64,000 nt of DNA from Amycolatopsis bullii. Its GTDB lineage: Bacteria > Actinomycetota > Actinomycetes > Mycobacteriales > Pseudonocardiaceae. The stretch is from assembly GCF_014654205.1 (NCBI RefSeq), contig NZ_BNAW01000013.1, forward strand, positions 1 through 64,000. Reading direction: 5' to 3'. Below are positions 49,083 through 61,340 of this stretch, piece by piece; positions within the stretch are counted from its first letter, which is position 1, and each line of letters opens with the position of its first letter. The notes below the pieces were generated by a model. It was not told where the DNA came from. It saw only the letters and a program-made list of their open reading frames with translations, and did not search any database. Position numbers and translations under genes: made by a program.

Positions 49083-49356
49083 GCGTGTCCCGCTTCCGGT
49101 CAGGCAGCCGATCGGCAGGTGGCTGCGGGAGAGCCGCTCCGGTGCGTGCGGGGTGCTGTTCACCCGGGTGGGCTGCCTTCGATGACCGCCTCGTCGATGC
49201 GGCCACCGAACCGCTACCGGAACTTCTTGCCGCGGAGACGGCACTGGACCGCGCCGCGTACGCGCCGGCGGTATCCGGGCACGGGGTTCTGCCGGTCGAC
49301 GCGCGGCCTGGACGCCCGGCTCGTCGCCGTCGGCCGGCTGTGGTGATCTCCCGGTG

Positions 49357-49851
49357 TCAGGTCCACACGGCCTCGGGAGCGACGGCGGATGCGGGTGGCT
49401 CGCCGCCGGCTTCGGCGAAGGCGGTGAGGACGTCGACCAGGCCGCTGCGGGCGTCGTCGGGCATCCGGGCGACGATCTTCGCGATCTCCTTGCGCCGCCG
49501 GGCGGTGACCTGGCGGACCACCTTCGCGCCTTCGCGGGTCAAGGCGAGCACGATCTCGCGGCGGGAGACCGGGCTGTGCTGCCGGTCGACCATGCCGACG
49601 GTGACGAGCCGGTCGACCATCCGGCTCGCGGTCGACGGCGTGACCTGCAGGTGCTCGGCCAGGTCGGCGTGCTTGAGCGGGCCCCGGGTGTGCAGCACCA
49701 CCAGCAGCCGGAACTGCGGCAGCGTGATCAGGTCGCCGGCCGCGGCGATCGACCGGGCCGAGACGGCCACCAGCAACCGGGACGCGGTCAGCACGGCGTC
49801 GGTCACGGCGTCGACGTCCGTCGTGTCGAGGGCGGGAGTGCTCCGAGGCAT
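49357..49851 (-). CDS. MarR family transcriptional regulator
   Basis: 164 aa from ATG 49851 (GGGAGAC upstream). Winged helix: LITLPQFRLLVVLHTRGPLKHADLAEHLQVTPSTASRMVDRLVTVGMV ... SRREIVLALTREG in order at about residues 38-105. Follows the HxlR gene by 48 bases on the same strand. Targets unknown. Confidence 0.9.
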   Translation of the reverse strand: MPRSTPALDTTDVDAVTDAVLTASRLLVAVSARSIAAAGDLITLPQFRLLVVLHTRGPLKHADLAEHLQVTPSTASRMVDRLVTVGMVDRQHSPVSRREIVLALTREGAKVVRQVTARRRKEIAKIVARMPDDARSGLVDVLTAFAEAGGEPPASAVAPEAVWT

Positions 49852-49899
49852 GTCTCCCAGTGTGCCGCACCGCCAGCAAGGGACGGTGTGCGGAATCAT

Positions 49900-50580
49900 T
49901 CAATTGGTGGGGAAAGACTTCGGCGGATCGGTGAACCGGTTGCGGCCGAGCCAGCCGATCGTCTTCCGGACGGCCTCGCGAGTGCCGTCGAACCTGATGG
50001 CCCGATCGGCGAGTGCTTCTTGCCACGTCCGGTGCCCCAGCCACACGCCCGCGAGAGCGGAGACCGTGCAGTCGATGCGGGCCACGGTCGGCAGCCGGGG
50101 GTCGTTCTCGGTCGAAGAAGCTCCTGCGGGCGAGAGGACCAGCCACCACCAGCGCGGCGGGGGCACCTCGCTGAACCGCAGGTGCAGCGCGATGCGTTCG
50201 CGGGGGAGCCGGGCCGCGTCGATGCCCCGGCAGATGTCCAGGAGGAGCAGGCGCGGTTCCAGGTTCCCGCTGCGCGGTGGTGGCATCCAGCGGCGGCCCC
50301 AGTACCCGAGGTGCTCGACCACCGGGGCGAGGTCGCGGCCGGCGGGGGTCAGTGCGTAGCGGACTTCGCCGGTGGCCGGCAGCCGGGTCACCACCCCGGC
50401 GTCGGCGAGCTGCTTGAGACGCCGCGCCAGCAACGCGGTGGACATGCCGGGCACGCCTTCGGCGATCTCGCCGGTGCGGCTGCTGCCGTGCAGGAGTTCA
50501 CGGACGATGAGGAGTGTCCACGATGGATCGAGCACCTCGGCTGCGGTGGCCACCGGGCAGTGCTGTCGATAGGCGGTCAC
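49900..50580 (-). CDS. HxlR-type regulator with C-terminal SCP2-like domain
   Basis: 226 aa. HxlR start YRQHCPVATAAEVLDPSWTLLIVRELLHGSSRTGEIAEGVPGMSTALLARRLKQL, wing TGEVRYALTPAGRDL. Cys8 is the conserved redox-capable HxlR cysteine. Residues 120-226 form a second, SCP2-like helical-sheet domain (LHLRFSEVPPPRWWWLVLSP) found in many actinobacterial HxlR proteins. GTG 50580 overlaps the upstream stop. Confidence 0.87.
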   Translation of the reverse strand: MTAYRQHCPVATAAEVLDPSWTLLIVRELLHGSSRTGEIAEGVPGMSTALLARRLKQLADAGVVTRLPATGEVRYALTPAGRDLAPVVEHLGYWGRRWMPPPRSGNLEPRLLLLDICRGIDAARLPRERIALHLRFSEVPPPRWWWLVLSPAGASSTENDPRLPTVARIDCTVSALAGVWLGHRTWQEALADRAIRFDGTREAVRKTIGWLGRNRFTDPPKSFPTN

Positions 50581-50792
50581 GAACGCTCGAGGGTGCGCAG
50601 GACGCGGAACCGGGCCAGCCGGTGCAGCATCTCGCCCATGGCTTCGGGCACGATCTGGCCTTCGAGATCACTGCGGGCCGACCGGACGATCGCGGTGATG
50701 TCGGCCGCCGGCAGCAAGGAAGCGAACTCGCCGGTGAGCCAGCTGTCGACCTCGGCGGTGATGTCGTCGGCCTGGGAGGTTTCGACGGTCAT
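50577..50792 (-). CDS. small helical protein DUF3562-like
   Basis: 71 aa: AEVDSWLTGEFASLLPAADITAIVRSARSDLEGQIVPEAMGEMLHRLARFRV in sequence, a three-helix bundle common in actinobacteria and resembling DUF3562. GAGGAC upstream; CACAAT ends six bases before the ATG. Coupled by GTGA to the HxlR gene. Confidence 0.65.
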   Translation of the reverse strand: MTVETSQADDITAEVDSWLTGEFASLLPAADITAIVRSARSDLEGQIVPEAMGEMLHRLARFRVLRTLERS

Positions 50793-50796
50793 GTCC

Positions 50797-50997
50797 TCAT
50801 TGTGCGGGCGCCGGCGTGGGCTGCACCTGACGACTGGCTGACGATTCGGGCGGGCACGGCGACGGCGGGGCGGGCCTGCTCGTCACCGTCGGGGTCGCCG
50901 TGAGCACCGGGGTGGTGATCGGCTCCGGCTCGTCTTCCGTGGTGACACCACAGCTCGTGACGCACAGCAGGGTCAGCAGCGCGAGGGCGGGTTTCAC
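50797..50997 (-). CDS. small Pro/Thr-rich lipoprotein
   Basis: 66 aa from GTG 50997, overlapping the kinase stop (GTGA). Signal KPALALLTLLCVTSCG with lipobox Cys; the rest is Pro/Thr/Ser-rich and probably unstructured. The position after the kinase suggests an extracellular accessory of the sensor, though no domain is seen. Confidence 0.65.
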   Translation of the reverse strand: MKPALALLTLLCVTSCGVTTEDEPEPITTPVLTATPTVTSRPAPPSPCPPESSASRQVQPTPAPAQ

Positions 50998-52358
50998 GTC
51001 GTGGCCTCCGGGAGTTCGACGACGAAGCGGGCGCCGCCGCCGGGCCGGTCCTCGACCCAGACGTGGCCGTCGTGGCGGTGGACGTGGTCGGCGACGATGG
51101 CCAGGCCGAGACCGCTGCCGGTGTCCTGGTCGCGGCGGGCGGCGTGCAGGCCGCGGGCGAAGCGTTCGAAGATGCGTTCGCGCAGTGCGGGCGGGACGCC
51201 GCTGCCGGCGTCGTCGACTTCGATGCGGGCGCGGTCGCCGCGTCGGCGGACGGTGACCGCGACCGCGCCGCCGCCGTAGTGGTCGGCGTTGTCGAGCAGG
51301 TTGGCCACCACGCGATCGATCCGGCGGCGATCCGCCGAGACGAGAGGCGGGTCGGCGTCGATCTCGAGCCGGACGTCGGACGGCGGGCGGCTGTCGACGA
51401 CGTTGCGGACGAGCTCGCCGAGGTCGACCAGTTCGACGGCGCCGCCGGCCTCGTCCTGGTCGGCGCGCGAGATCTCCAGCAGGTCGACCACCATCCGCTG
51501 GAACCGCCGCAGTTCCGAGCGCAGCAGCCGCAGTGCTCGCTGCGCCGGTTCCGGCATGGCGTCCTGCCGACGTCCGAGCACTTCGCTGACGTTCACCATC
51601 GTCGTCAACGGTGAGCGCAGTTCGTGGCTGACGTCGGAGGCGAACCGCGCGTCCCGGCGGACGCGTTGCTCGAGCTGCCCGGCGGTCGTGTTGAAGCTCG
51701 CGGCCAGCGGGGCCAGGTCGGGGTCGGCCTGATCGGGGAGGCGGGCCGAGAGGTCGCCCCGCGCGACGCGTGACGCCGCTGCGTTGAGCGCGGTGAGCGG
51801 GCGGAGCGCCCGGCGGGCGGCCCAAGCGCCGAGGCCGACGCCGAAGAGCGCGGCGACGACGGTACCGGTGATGAGCAGCGTGCTGAGGTAGCGGAACGCG
51901 CGGTCCAGTTCCACGAGCGGATAGAGTTCCACGTAGATGCTGCCGTCGCGGCCGACCGGCGTCGCGACGCCGAGCACGGGGATCCCGTCGGCGTTGAACC
52001 GCTGTCGCGCCGCCACGCCGTGGTGGGCCCGGTCGACCAGGGCGTCGGGCACGGCCGCGGGATCGATCGCGCGGCCGCTCGTGAGCCATCCGGACGGCCG
52101 GGACAGCAGGACCGACGAATCCGGGCCGGTGGCCAGTCCGGTGAGCAGCTCTTCGAGGCCCTCCGAGTCATCGGCCAGTGCGGCGTCGACGAGGCGGACG
52201 TTGACCTCGGACTGGCGGGTGACGCTCTGCTCGCGCTGGTCGAGCATGTAGCCGGTGGTGAGGTTCCAGGTGGCCACCGCGAGCACGGTCATCACCAGTG
52301 CCAGGCCGATTCCGAACGCGGCGGCGACGCGCCAGCGCAGGGACAGCCGGCGGATCAC
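50994..52358 (-). CDS. OmpR-type sensor histidine kinase
   Basis: 454 aa from GTG 52358. Two membrane helices (AAAFGIGLALVMTVLAVATW; TLLITGTVVAALFGVGLGAW) enclose an extracellular sensor of about 120 residues. HAMP (RRALRPLTALNAAASRVARGDLS), phosphoacceptor FASDVSHELRSPLTTM, N box NLLDNADHYG and G boxes DDAGSGVP, TGSGLGLAI are complete. Overlaps both the regulator upstream and the lipoprotein downstream. Confidence 0.94.
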   Translation of the reverse strand: MIRRLSLRWRVAAAFGIGLALVMTVLAVATWNLTTGYMLDQREQSVTRQSEVNVRLVDAALADDSEGLEELLTGLATGPDSSVLLSRPSGWLTSGRAIDPAAVPDALVDRAHHGVAARQRFNADGIPVLGVATPVGRDGSIYVELYPLVELDRAFRYLSTLLITGTVVAALFGVGLGAWAARRALRPLTALNAAASRVARGDLSARLPDQADPDLAPLAASFNTTAGQLEQRVRRDARFASDVSHELRSPLTTMVNVSEVLGRRQDAMPEPAQRALRLLRSELRRFQRMVVDLLEISRADQDEAGGAVELVDLGELVRNVVDSRPPSDVRLEIDADPPLVSADRRRIDRVVANLLDNADHYGGGAVAVTVRRRGDRARIEVDDAGSGVPPALRERIFERFARGLHAARRDQDTGSGLGLAIVADHVHRHDGHVWVEDRPGGGARFVVELPEATT

Positions 52359-53035
52359 GGCTCGGGGGCGATGCGGTAGCCGCTGCCGCGGACGGTGAGC
52401 ACCAGGCTGGGGGAGTCGGGGTCGGGTTCGACCTTGCGGCGCAGCCGTCTGATGTGGACGTCGAGCAACCGGGTGTCGCCGAAGTAGTCGTGGCCCCACA
52501 CGCGCTGCAGCAGCTGCTCGCGGGTGACGACCTTGCCTTCGGCCGCGGCGAGTTCGGTCAGCAGGCGGAACTCGGTGCGCGTGAGGTGCACGGGGACGCC
52601 GTCGCGGTGGACGGCTTCCTCGTCGGGCCGGATCTCGAGCCCGCCGAGGCTGAAGCCGGCCGGACGTGCCGGCGCGGCCCGGCGCAGGAGGGCACGAATC
52701 CGGGCCGCGAGCTCGCCCGCCACCAGTGGTTTGGTGACGTAGTCGTCGGCGCCGGCCTCGAGCCCCGCGATCACGTCCTGGGTGTCGGTGCGGGCGGTGA
52801 TCACGATGATCGGCAGGTCGCCGCGCTCGCGCACGGACCGGCAGACGGTGAGCCCGTCGATGCCCGGCAGCATCAGGTCGAGCAGCACCACGTCGACAGC
52901 GGTGGAGTCCAGCAGATCAAGGCCGTCCTCGCCGGTGGCGGCCGCGAGGACGTCGAAGTCCTCGTCGGCCAGCGCGAGGCTCAGCGCTTCGCTGATCATG
53001 GCGTCGTCCTCGACGAGCAGAACACGCGTGGGCAC
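52355..53035 (-). CDS. OmpR/PhoB-type response regulator
   Basis: 226 aa from GTG 53035. Receiver with Asp53 (VVLLDLMLPGIDG) and Lys102 (YVTKPL), winged-helix output (TRTEFRLLTELAAAEGKVVTREQLLQRVWG, VDVHIRRLRRK). TAGAGT ends seven bases before the start (leaderless). AACTGTTG occurs twice 16 bases apart upstream, a possible autoregulatory binding site. Confidence 0.94.
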   Translation of the reverse strand: MPTRVLLVEDDAMISEALSLALADEDFDVLAAATGEDGLDLLDSTAVDVVLLDLMLPGIDGLTVCRSVRERGDLPIIVITARTDTQDVIAGLEAGADDYVTKPLVAGELAARIRALLRRAAPARPAGFSLGGLEIRPDEEAVHRDGVPVHLTRTEFRLLTELAAAEGKVVTREQLLQRVWGHDYFGDTRLLDVHIRRLRRKVEPDPDSPSLVLTVRGSGYRIAPEP

Positions 53036-53042
53036 CTGCAGA

Positions 53043-53081
53043 ACTCTAGCAGTAACAAACTGTTGCGCTGACGAACTGTTG
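53043..53081 (-). promoter_or_regulatory. response-regulator promoter with direct repeats
   Basis: TAGAGT (minus strand, 53043-53048) is the -10 box. AACTGTTG at 53058-53065 and 53074-53081 are direct repeats 16 bases apart in the -20 to -40 region, suitable for OmpR-type dimer binding. Confidence 0.5.
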
Positions 53082-53192
53082 TGCCGGCGTGAGGTCACTG
53101 GACAGGGCGATCGTAAGGCAGTCGTCAGTTGAAACCTCCGCTTCCCGTGTCAGGGTGGAACCCCAACGAGGAAGAAGGACGGTGAGCACGAC

Positions 53193-53651
53193 ATGAGAAC
53201 CGACTTCGCGGTGAAGGAGACCTCCGGAACCTGGGTGCTCCCGGAAGTCAGGCGGTTGCGCCTGGACGCGGAACGGGTCCGGGAAGTCGCGGGGGCGCAC
53301 CGCAACCTGGCGGCCGAGCTGGAGACCGGCACCGAACCCGACGGCCGGAACCGGGGCAAGGCGCAACGCGTGCTCGCGGAAGTCGCCTCGTGCCACGCGA
53401 TGGCGTATCAGGAACTCGCCGCGGCCGCCGAAGCCCGTGGCGAAGCACGGCGACACCCGCGTCACACTCCACAGTGGACACGGTTGGTGGAGGAGTCGTT
53501 CGCGGCGATCCGCCGAGCGGAAGCCCACCACGAACGCGCTGCGGCCCAGTCGGCGAGCGCGGCCGGCGACGAGGCGGCAGCCCGCCGGCACTCGGCAGCC
53601 GCGGAACACGCGGACCGGCGTGCCTCGGCACCGATGCAGCCGCGCGCCTGA
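53193..53651 (+). CDS. uncharacterised coiled-coil protein
   Basis: 152 aa, Ala/Arg/Glu-rich and almost entirely helical (AHRNLAAELETGTEP, SAAGDEAAARRHSAAAEHADRRAS). No known domain. GAAGGACGG upstream; TTGAAA and CAGGGT 16 bases apart form a possible promoter at 53129-53156. Divergent from the two-component operon and a possible target. Confidence 0.6.
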   Translation: MRTDFAVKETSGTWVLPEVRRLRLDAERVREVAGAHRNLAAELETGTEPDGRNRGKAQRVLAEVASCHAMAYQELAAAAEARGEARRHPRHTPQWTRLVEESFAAIRRAEAHHERAAAQSASAAGDEAAARRHSAAAEHADRRASAPMQPRA

Positions 53652-53749
53652 CCGCAGGATGCGGCGTTCCCCGAGTCCGTGCAGTCCTGGGGGACAGCTG
53701 TGCCCGGATACCGGTGTGGCGACTGGTCGTCACTCCGCCATCCAGGTGA

Positions 53750-57754
<4,005 letters not shown>

Positions 57755-57789
57755 GAAGCCCGGGTGCAGGGAGCTTTCGCTCCACCGCC

Positions 57790-59082
57790 TCAGCCTAAGA
57801 CGAAGTAGCGCAGCCACAGGTACGGCGCGGCGATCAGCACCGTCAGCAGCGTGACCTGCGCGCCCTTGCGGGTGAACTCCCAGAACGAGATCGGGCTGCC
57901 CGCCCGGGCCGCCATGCCCAGCATCACCACGTTGGCGCTGGCGCCGATCGCGGTCATGTTGCCGCCGAAGTCCGCGCCCAGGGCCAGCGACCACCACAGG
58001 GCCTCCGAGTGCGCCGGATCCGGGATGTCCTGGGTCAGCGCCAGCACCAGCGGGCTCATCGTGGCCACGTACGGGATGTTGTCGATCACCCCGGACAGCA
58101 GCGCCGACACCCCGAGGATGAGCATCACCGCGACCAGCGCGTTCCCGCCCGTCGCCTGCGCGGCCAGCTCGGCCAGTCTGCCGATGACGCCGGTCTTGAC
58201 CAGTGCGCCGATCATGACGAACAGCCCGGCGAAGAACAGCAGCGTCTCCCATTCGACGCCGGCCAGGTAGTCCCGCGGTTCCACCCGGGAGAGCAGCACC
58301 AGCACCCCGGCACCCAGCAGCGCGACGACCGACGGCTCGACGTGGATCAGCGAGTGGCCGACGAAGGCGGCGAACACCGCGAGCAGCACGACACCGCACT
58401 TGAGCAGCAGGCGGGGGTCGCGGATCGCTTCGCGTTCGTTGAGCCGCATGACCGACGCGGCGCGTGCCGGGTCGACGGCGAACGAGCCGCGGAACACCCA
58501 GCGCAGCGCGAGGGTGAACGCGACCAGCTCGATCGCGACGATCGGGGTCATGTTGAGCAGGAAGTCGTTGAACGACAGGCCCGCGCGGCTGCCGATGATG
58601 ATGTTCGGCGGGTCACCGATCAGGGTGGCGGCGCCGCCGATGTTCGAGGCCAGCACTTCGGCGATGAGGAACGGCGTGGGCCAGATGTCGAGCCGGTCGC
58701 AGACCAGGAGGGTGACCGGCGCGATCAGCAGCACGGTCGTGACGTTGTCCAGGAACGCCGACGCGACCGCCGTGATGACGACCAGCAGGACCATGATCCG
58801 CAGCGGCGAGCCCTTGGCGCGCTTGGCCGCCCAGATGGCGACGTACTCGAACACGCCGGTGCGGCGCAGCACGCTGACGATGACCATCATCCCGAACAGC
58901 AGGAAGATGACGTCCCAGTCGATGCCGGTGTCGTGGGAGTAGAACGCGTCCGCCGAGTCGGTCACCCCGAACGCCAGCACGATCCCGGCGCCGGCGAGGG
59001 CGACGGCGGTCTTCGGCAGCTTCTCGGTGGCGATGAAGACGTAGGCGATGACGAACACCGCGATGGCGAGGACGGTGCTCAT
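57790..59082 (-). CDS. ArsB/NhaD-type ion permease
   Basis: 430 aa with 10-12 membrane helices. [47 protein letters not shown] and its second-half echo [36 protein letters not shown] are hallmarks of the ArsB/NhaD/YbiR ion-transporter superfamily with two inverted repeats. The ion may be Na+, arsenite or an anion. It follows the CBS gene by 16 bases. Confidence 0.9.
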   Translation of the reverse strand: MSTVLAIAVFVIAYVFIATEKLPKTAVALAGAGIVLAFGVTDSADAFYSHDTGIDWDVIFLLFGMMVIVSVLRRTGVFEYVAIWAAKRAKGSPLRIMVLLVVITAVASAFLDNVTTVLLIAPVTLLVCDRLDIWPTPFLIAEVLASNIGGAATLIGDPPNIIIGSRAGLSFNDFLLNMTPIVAIELVAFTLALRWVFRGSFAVDPARAASVMRLNEREAIRDPRLLLKCGVVLLAVFAAFVGHSLIHVEPSVVALLGAGVLVLLSRVEPRDYLAGVEWETLLFFAGLFVMIGALVKTGVIGRLAELAAQATGGNALVAVMLILGVSALLSGVIDNIPYVATMSPLVLALTQDIPDPAHSEALWWSLALGADFGGNMTAIGASANVVMLGMAARAGSPISFWEFTRKGAQVTLLTVLIAAPYLWLRYFVLG

Positions 59083-59098
59083 CGCACCGCCGTCGCGG

Positions 59099-59545
59099 TC
59101 AGCGGGGGGTGAGGGCCAGTTCCAGCAGCCGGGACGCGGAGATCACGCCGAGCAGCCGCTTGTCCTCCATGACGGCGACCAGCGGGCAGCGCAGGCGCGC
59201 CATGATGGCCGCGACCTCCACGATCGTGTCGTCGGCCTGCACCCGCGGCAGCTCCGAGGGCTTCTCGGGCAGCAGCGTGCGGACGGTCTTGCCGCTCAGC
59301 TTGTCCGCGACGCGGTCGGCCATGGACTCGTCCAGCACCCCGGCCAGGGACGGGTCGTCGCGTACGTAGCTGGGCACCAGGAACTGCACAACCTGCGACG
59401 CGGGCAGGATCGACTGCGGGCACCCCGCGGCGTCGGTCACGACGATGCCCGGCAGCCGGCGCTCGGCCAGCATCCGCGCCGCGTCCAGGGCATCGGAGTC
59501 CAGGTCGACGACCGGGTACTCCTCGGCCATCTCCACAGCATGCAT
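59099..59545 (-). CDS. CBS-domain protein
   Basis: 148 aa with two CBS motifs: [33 protein letters not shown] (about 20-55) and [33 protein letters not shown] (about 110-145). CBS pairs bind adenine nucleotides such as ATP, AMP or c-di-AMP and gate transporters. TACGCT ends six bases before ATG 59545 (leaderless). Cotranscribed with the permease it probably regulates. Confidence 0.9.
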   Translation of the reverse strand: MHAVEMAEEYPVVDLDSDALDAARMLAERRLPGIVVTDAAGCPQSILPASQVVQFLVPSYVRDDPSLAGVLDESMADRVADKLSGKTVRTLLPEKPSELPRVQADDTIVEVAAIMARLRCPLVAVMEDKRLLGVISASRLLELALTPR

Positions 59546-59997
59546 CCGCCCAGCGTACGACCCTGCGGCGTGGTTCGTGGCGCACCAGCCGGTCCTCCTG
59601 TCGGTTTCTTGACGCCCGGTGGACAGGGTGTCCGGCGGTTCGAACCACTCCACGCGCCAAGATGCCGCAAAGATCCACGCGAAGCAAACCGCCGACCGCG
59701 TCATCGCACGAGCGAGCTCGACGACGTGCGGCACGGATCGCCGGACGGCCGGCGAGGTTGCCCGTTGATGGCCGTGCAGCGAGACCTCGGGCGAGACGCT
59801 GGAGAGCTCTGCCCAGAGCGTGCCGGCCGCACGTCTCGCGGCGGCCCCGGACGGCTCGGTTCCGCCCGGCCGGGCTGAAATGCCGGGCAATGCATCTGGG
59901 GCCACTACGTCGAGCAGCTGGGCGCGAATGCGGGTTTCGCGCTTGCGCGGTGTCACCGAGCGCTGTGCTGGACCGGAACGACACCCACGACCACAGC

Positions 59998-60039
59998 AAA
60001 AAGCGGGCCCCCCGCAGCTGTGAGCTGCGGAAACCCGCT
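59998..60039 (-). terminator. rho-independent terminator of the tRNA-Pro
   Basis: On the minus strand AGCGGG...CCCGCT (60039-60034/60007-60002) with an inner CCGCAGCT/AGCTGCGG stem and three-base loop is followed by TTTTT (60002-59998). It directly follows the tRNA-Pro 3' fragment and is a textbook rho-independent terminator. Confidence 0.85.
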
Positions 60040-60043
60040 GTCC

Positions 60044-60087
60044 GGTCGGGCTGACTGGATTTGAACCTGCGACCCCTTGACCCCCAG
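60044..60087 (-). other. tRNA-Pro 3' half: attachment site of an integrated element
   Basis: On the minus strand, from about the anticodon loop (CTGGGGGTCAAGGGG, anticodon GGG) through GGTTCAAATCC and CAGCCCGACC, the sequence equals the 3' part of actinobacterial tRNA-Pro(GGG). The 5' half is missing and one T-stem base is changed, so it cannot be a working tRNA. It is followed by its terminator. CCCCAG-TAT-CTGGGG (60082-60096) lies at the break. This is the expected trace of tRNA-site integration, with the intact copy to the right. Confidence 0.75.
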
Positions 60088-60229
60088 TATCTGGGGCCCG
60101 AACGCTGTGCTCACCGGTGTTTTTCCAGTTCAAGTAGGAGCATAGCATATCAGGTTTTGAAGTCTAGTTGAATGGCTGTTCTGACACCGCTCGACTCCGT
60201 TTAGTAAAGTGACTTTCGGCCGGTGGACG

Positions 60230-60541
60230 CTACTTCTGCTGCCGGAGCCGTGACTGGTGTCGACGGTTACGTTCATAAGCTGAGTGGGCGATGCGGCACA
60301 AGGTGCATCTACAGCGGTGCTTGCTGTACCGGGGATTGGTTCCGTGAGACGGCAGGATACGGACAGCATCAGTTCCCGCTATCTGCTCACGTTCGTCCGG
60401 GGATAGCCCTCCCCATAGTCCCCATGGATCGTGATGGGTCAGGGCTGACGCCAGGCGAGGTTCTCGGACTTCGCAGCCGGCGCAGACGGCGCGACAGCAT
60501 GCAAGTTGCTCTGGATCGGGTGGAGTGCCAGTCGATGCCAC
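60230..60541 (-). CDS. degenerate WhiB-like protein with CRCxxC tail
   Basis: 103 aa from GTG 60541 (GAGG five bases upstream). CAGCEVREPRLASALTHHDPWGLWGGLSPDERE is the WhiB core, with the CxxC pair (20,23) and WGG turn, but the fourth Fe-S cysteine (usually six residues after CxxC) is Arg. The C-terminus NPRYSKHRCRCTLCRIAHSAYERNRRHQ has a CRCxxC/H motif seen in small mobile-element proteins. May bind DNA without an intact cluster. Confidence 0.65.
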   Translation of the reverse strand: MASTGTPPDPEQLACCRAVCAGCEVREPRLASALTHHDPWGLWGGLSPDEREQIAGTDAVRILPSHGTNPRYSKHRCRCTLCRIAHSAYERNRRHQSRLRQQK

Positions 60542-60569
60542 TGGGCCTCGTTGTCGTCCATAGGGCGTG

Positions 60570-60850
60570 TCAGTTGTTGGTTCCCCTGCGGCGTGCACGG
60601 GAGCTGAGCAGCGCCAAGCGTTGAAAGTGCGCTCTCTTCGCGGCATCTGCGCGCTGCCTCCGGGTCACTTCATCTAGGACGCCGTCGGGGTCAACCAAGC
60701 GCTCGAATTTCGCCAGCGCGGCTCGGCGTGCTGGTGCCGTTCGCTCTGTCCGGTCTTCGGTGCGGGACCAGGATGTGTGTGCGGCGATACGTGCTCGAAT
60801 GGATCGCTGGGCCGGGGTCAGCCCTTCGTCCTTAGACGACTGGTTTCCAT
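60570..60850 (-). pseudogene. frameshifted small mobile-element protein
   Basis: ATG 60850 overlaps the upstream stop (TAATG) and reads METSRLRTKG then TGA. In the next frame, from 60821, LTPAQRSIRARIAAH, TAPARRAALAKFERLVDPDGVL and RADAAKRAHFQRLALLSSRARR form an 83-residue protein resembling hypothetical proteins of actinobacterial integrative elements, ending at 60570. A one-base shift joins start and body, so it is damaged, mis-sequenced, or frameshifted on purpose. Confidence 0.6.
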
Positions 60851-61074
60851 TATTCGCTCCCGCTGATGTCGATCAACCCGGGGGGAGGACGCTCGTCGGC
60901 CCCTGAACGGAGTTTACGTTGCTTATCTACCGCCGCGAGGTCGGCGCGGTTACAAGGGACTCCCAAGTTCGGTAAATATTCGACTTCTATGCGCCTGGCA
61001 GCTTTCGGTGCCAATGCGGCATGGAATCGGTTGAATCTTTCATATTTGGTAGGGGCATGGAGACGGAGGGTCAT
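60850..61074 (-). CDS. uncharacterised 74-aa protein in the element
   Basis: MTLRLHAPTKYERFNRFH... IEVEYLPNLGVPCNRADLAAVD ... IDISGSE. Codon use is AT-richer than the host. Its stop forms TAATG with the next gene, evidence that it is translated. No family recognised; it may be the end of a longer lost gene. Confidence 0.45.
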   Translation of the reverse strand: MTLRLHAPTKYERFNRFHAALAPKAARRIEVEYLPNLGVPCNRADLAAVDKQRKLRSGADERPPPGLIDISGSE

Positions 61075-61269
61075 GCTGGCGAGCTTGTCACTTTGTGGAT
61101 CGCTCTTCGGCCGACGCTACCCGACCCCGGAGATGCCGCGGGTGCGTACCGGGACTTGCGCGACCTCGGGGCATGAGCGGGTAAGCCGGCGCTTCTCGCA
61201 GCAGCCACACCGGCCGCCTACCTGCTTGGGATTATGTCGCTGGGGGTCACGCGCTCGACACCACCCTAA
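61057..61269 (+). pseudogene. small ORF interrupted by in-frame TGA
   Basis: ATG 61057 gives a 39-residue ORF (METEGHAGELVTLW ... YRDLRDLGA) ending TGA at 61174. The frame then stays open with protein-like sequence (AGKPALLAAATPAAYLLGIMSLGV) to TAA 61267. Probably a decayed gene just before the membrane protein; overlaps the divergent gene start by 18 bases. Confidence 0.25.
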
Positions 61270-61340
61270 CGCCGATTCTTCGCCGCTCGGATCGATCGCT
61301 CGTTTCGCGGCTGGAACCTAGCTTCCGCGGTCGGCGTCGG

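Noticed and set aside
48863-49356. Possible genes between TlpA and MarR
   Set aside because: All frames are short and without motifs; only dyads are visible.
59546-59990. Possible gene between the CBS protein and the tRNA-Pro terminator
   Set aside because: No frame has a plausible start, motif or codon pattern; treated as empty.
60040-60095. Intact tRNA gene
   Set aside because: Only the 3' half matches tRNA-Pro and the T-stem is mispaired; no 5' half follows.
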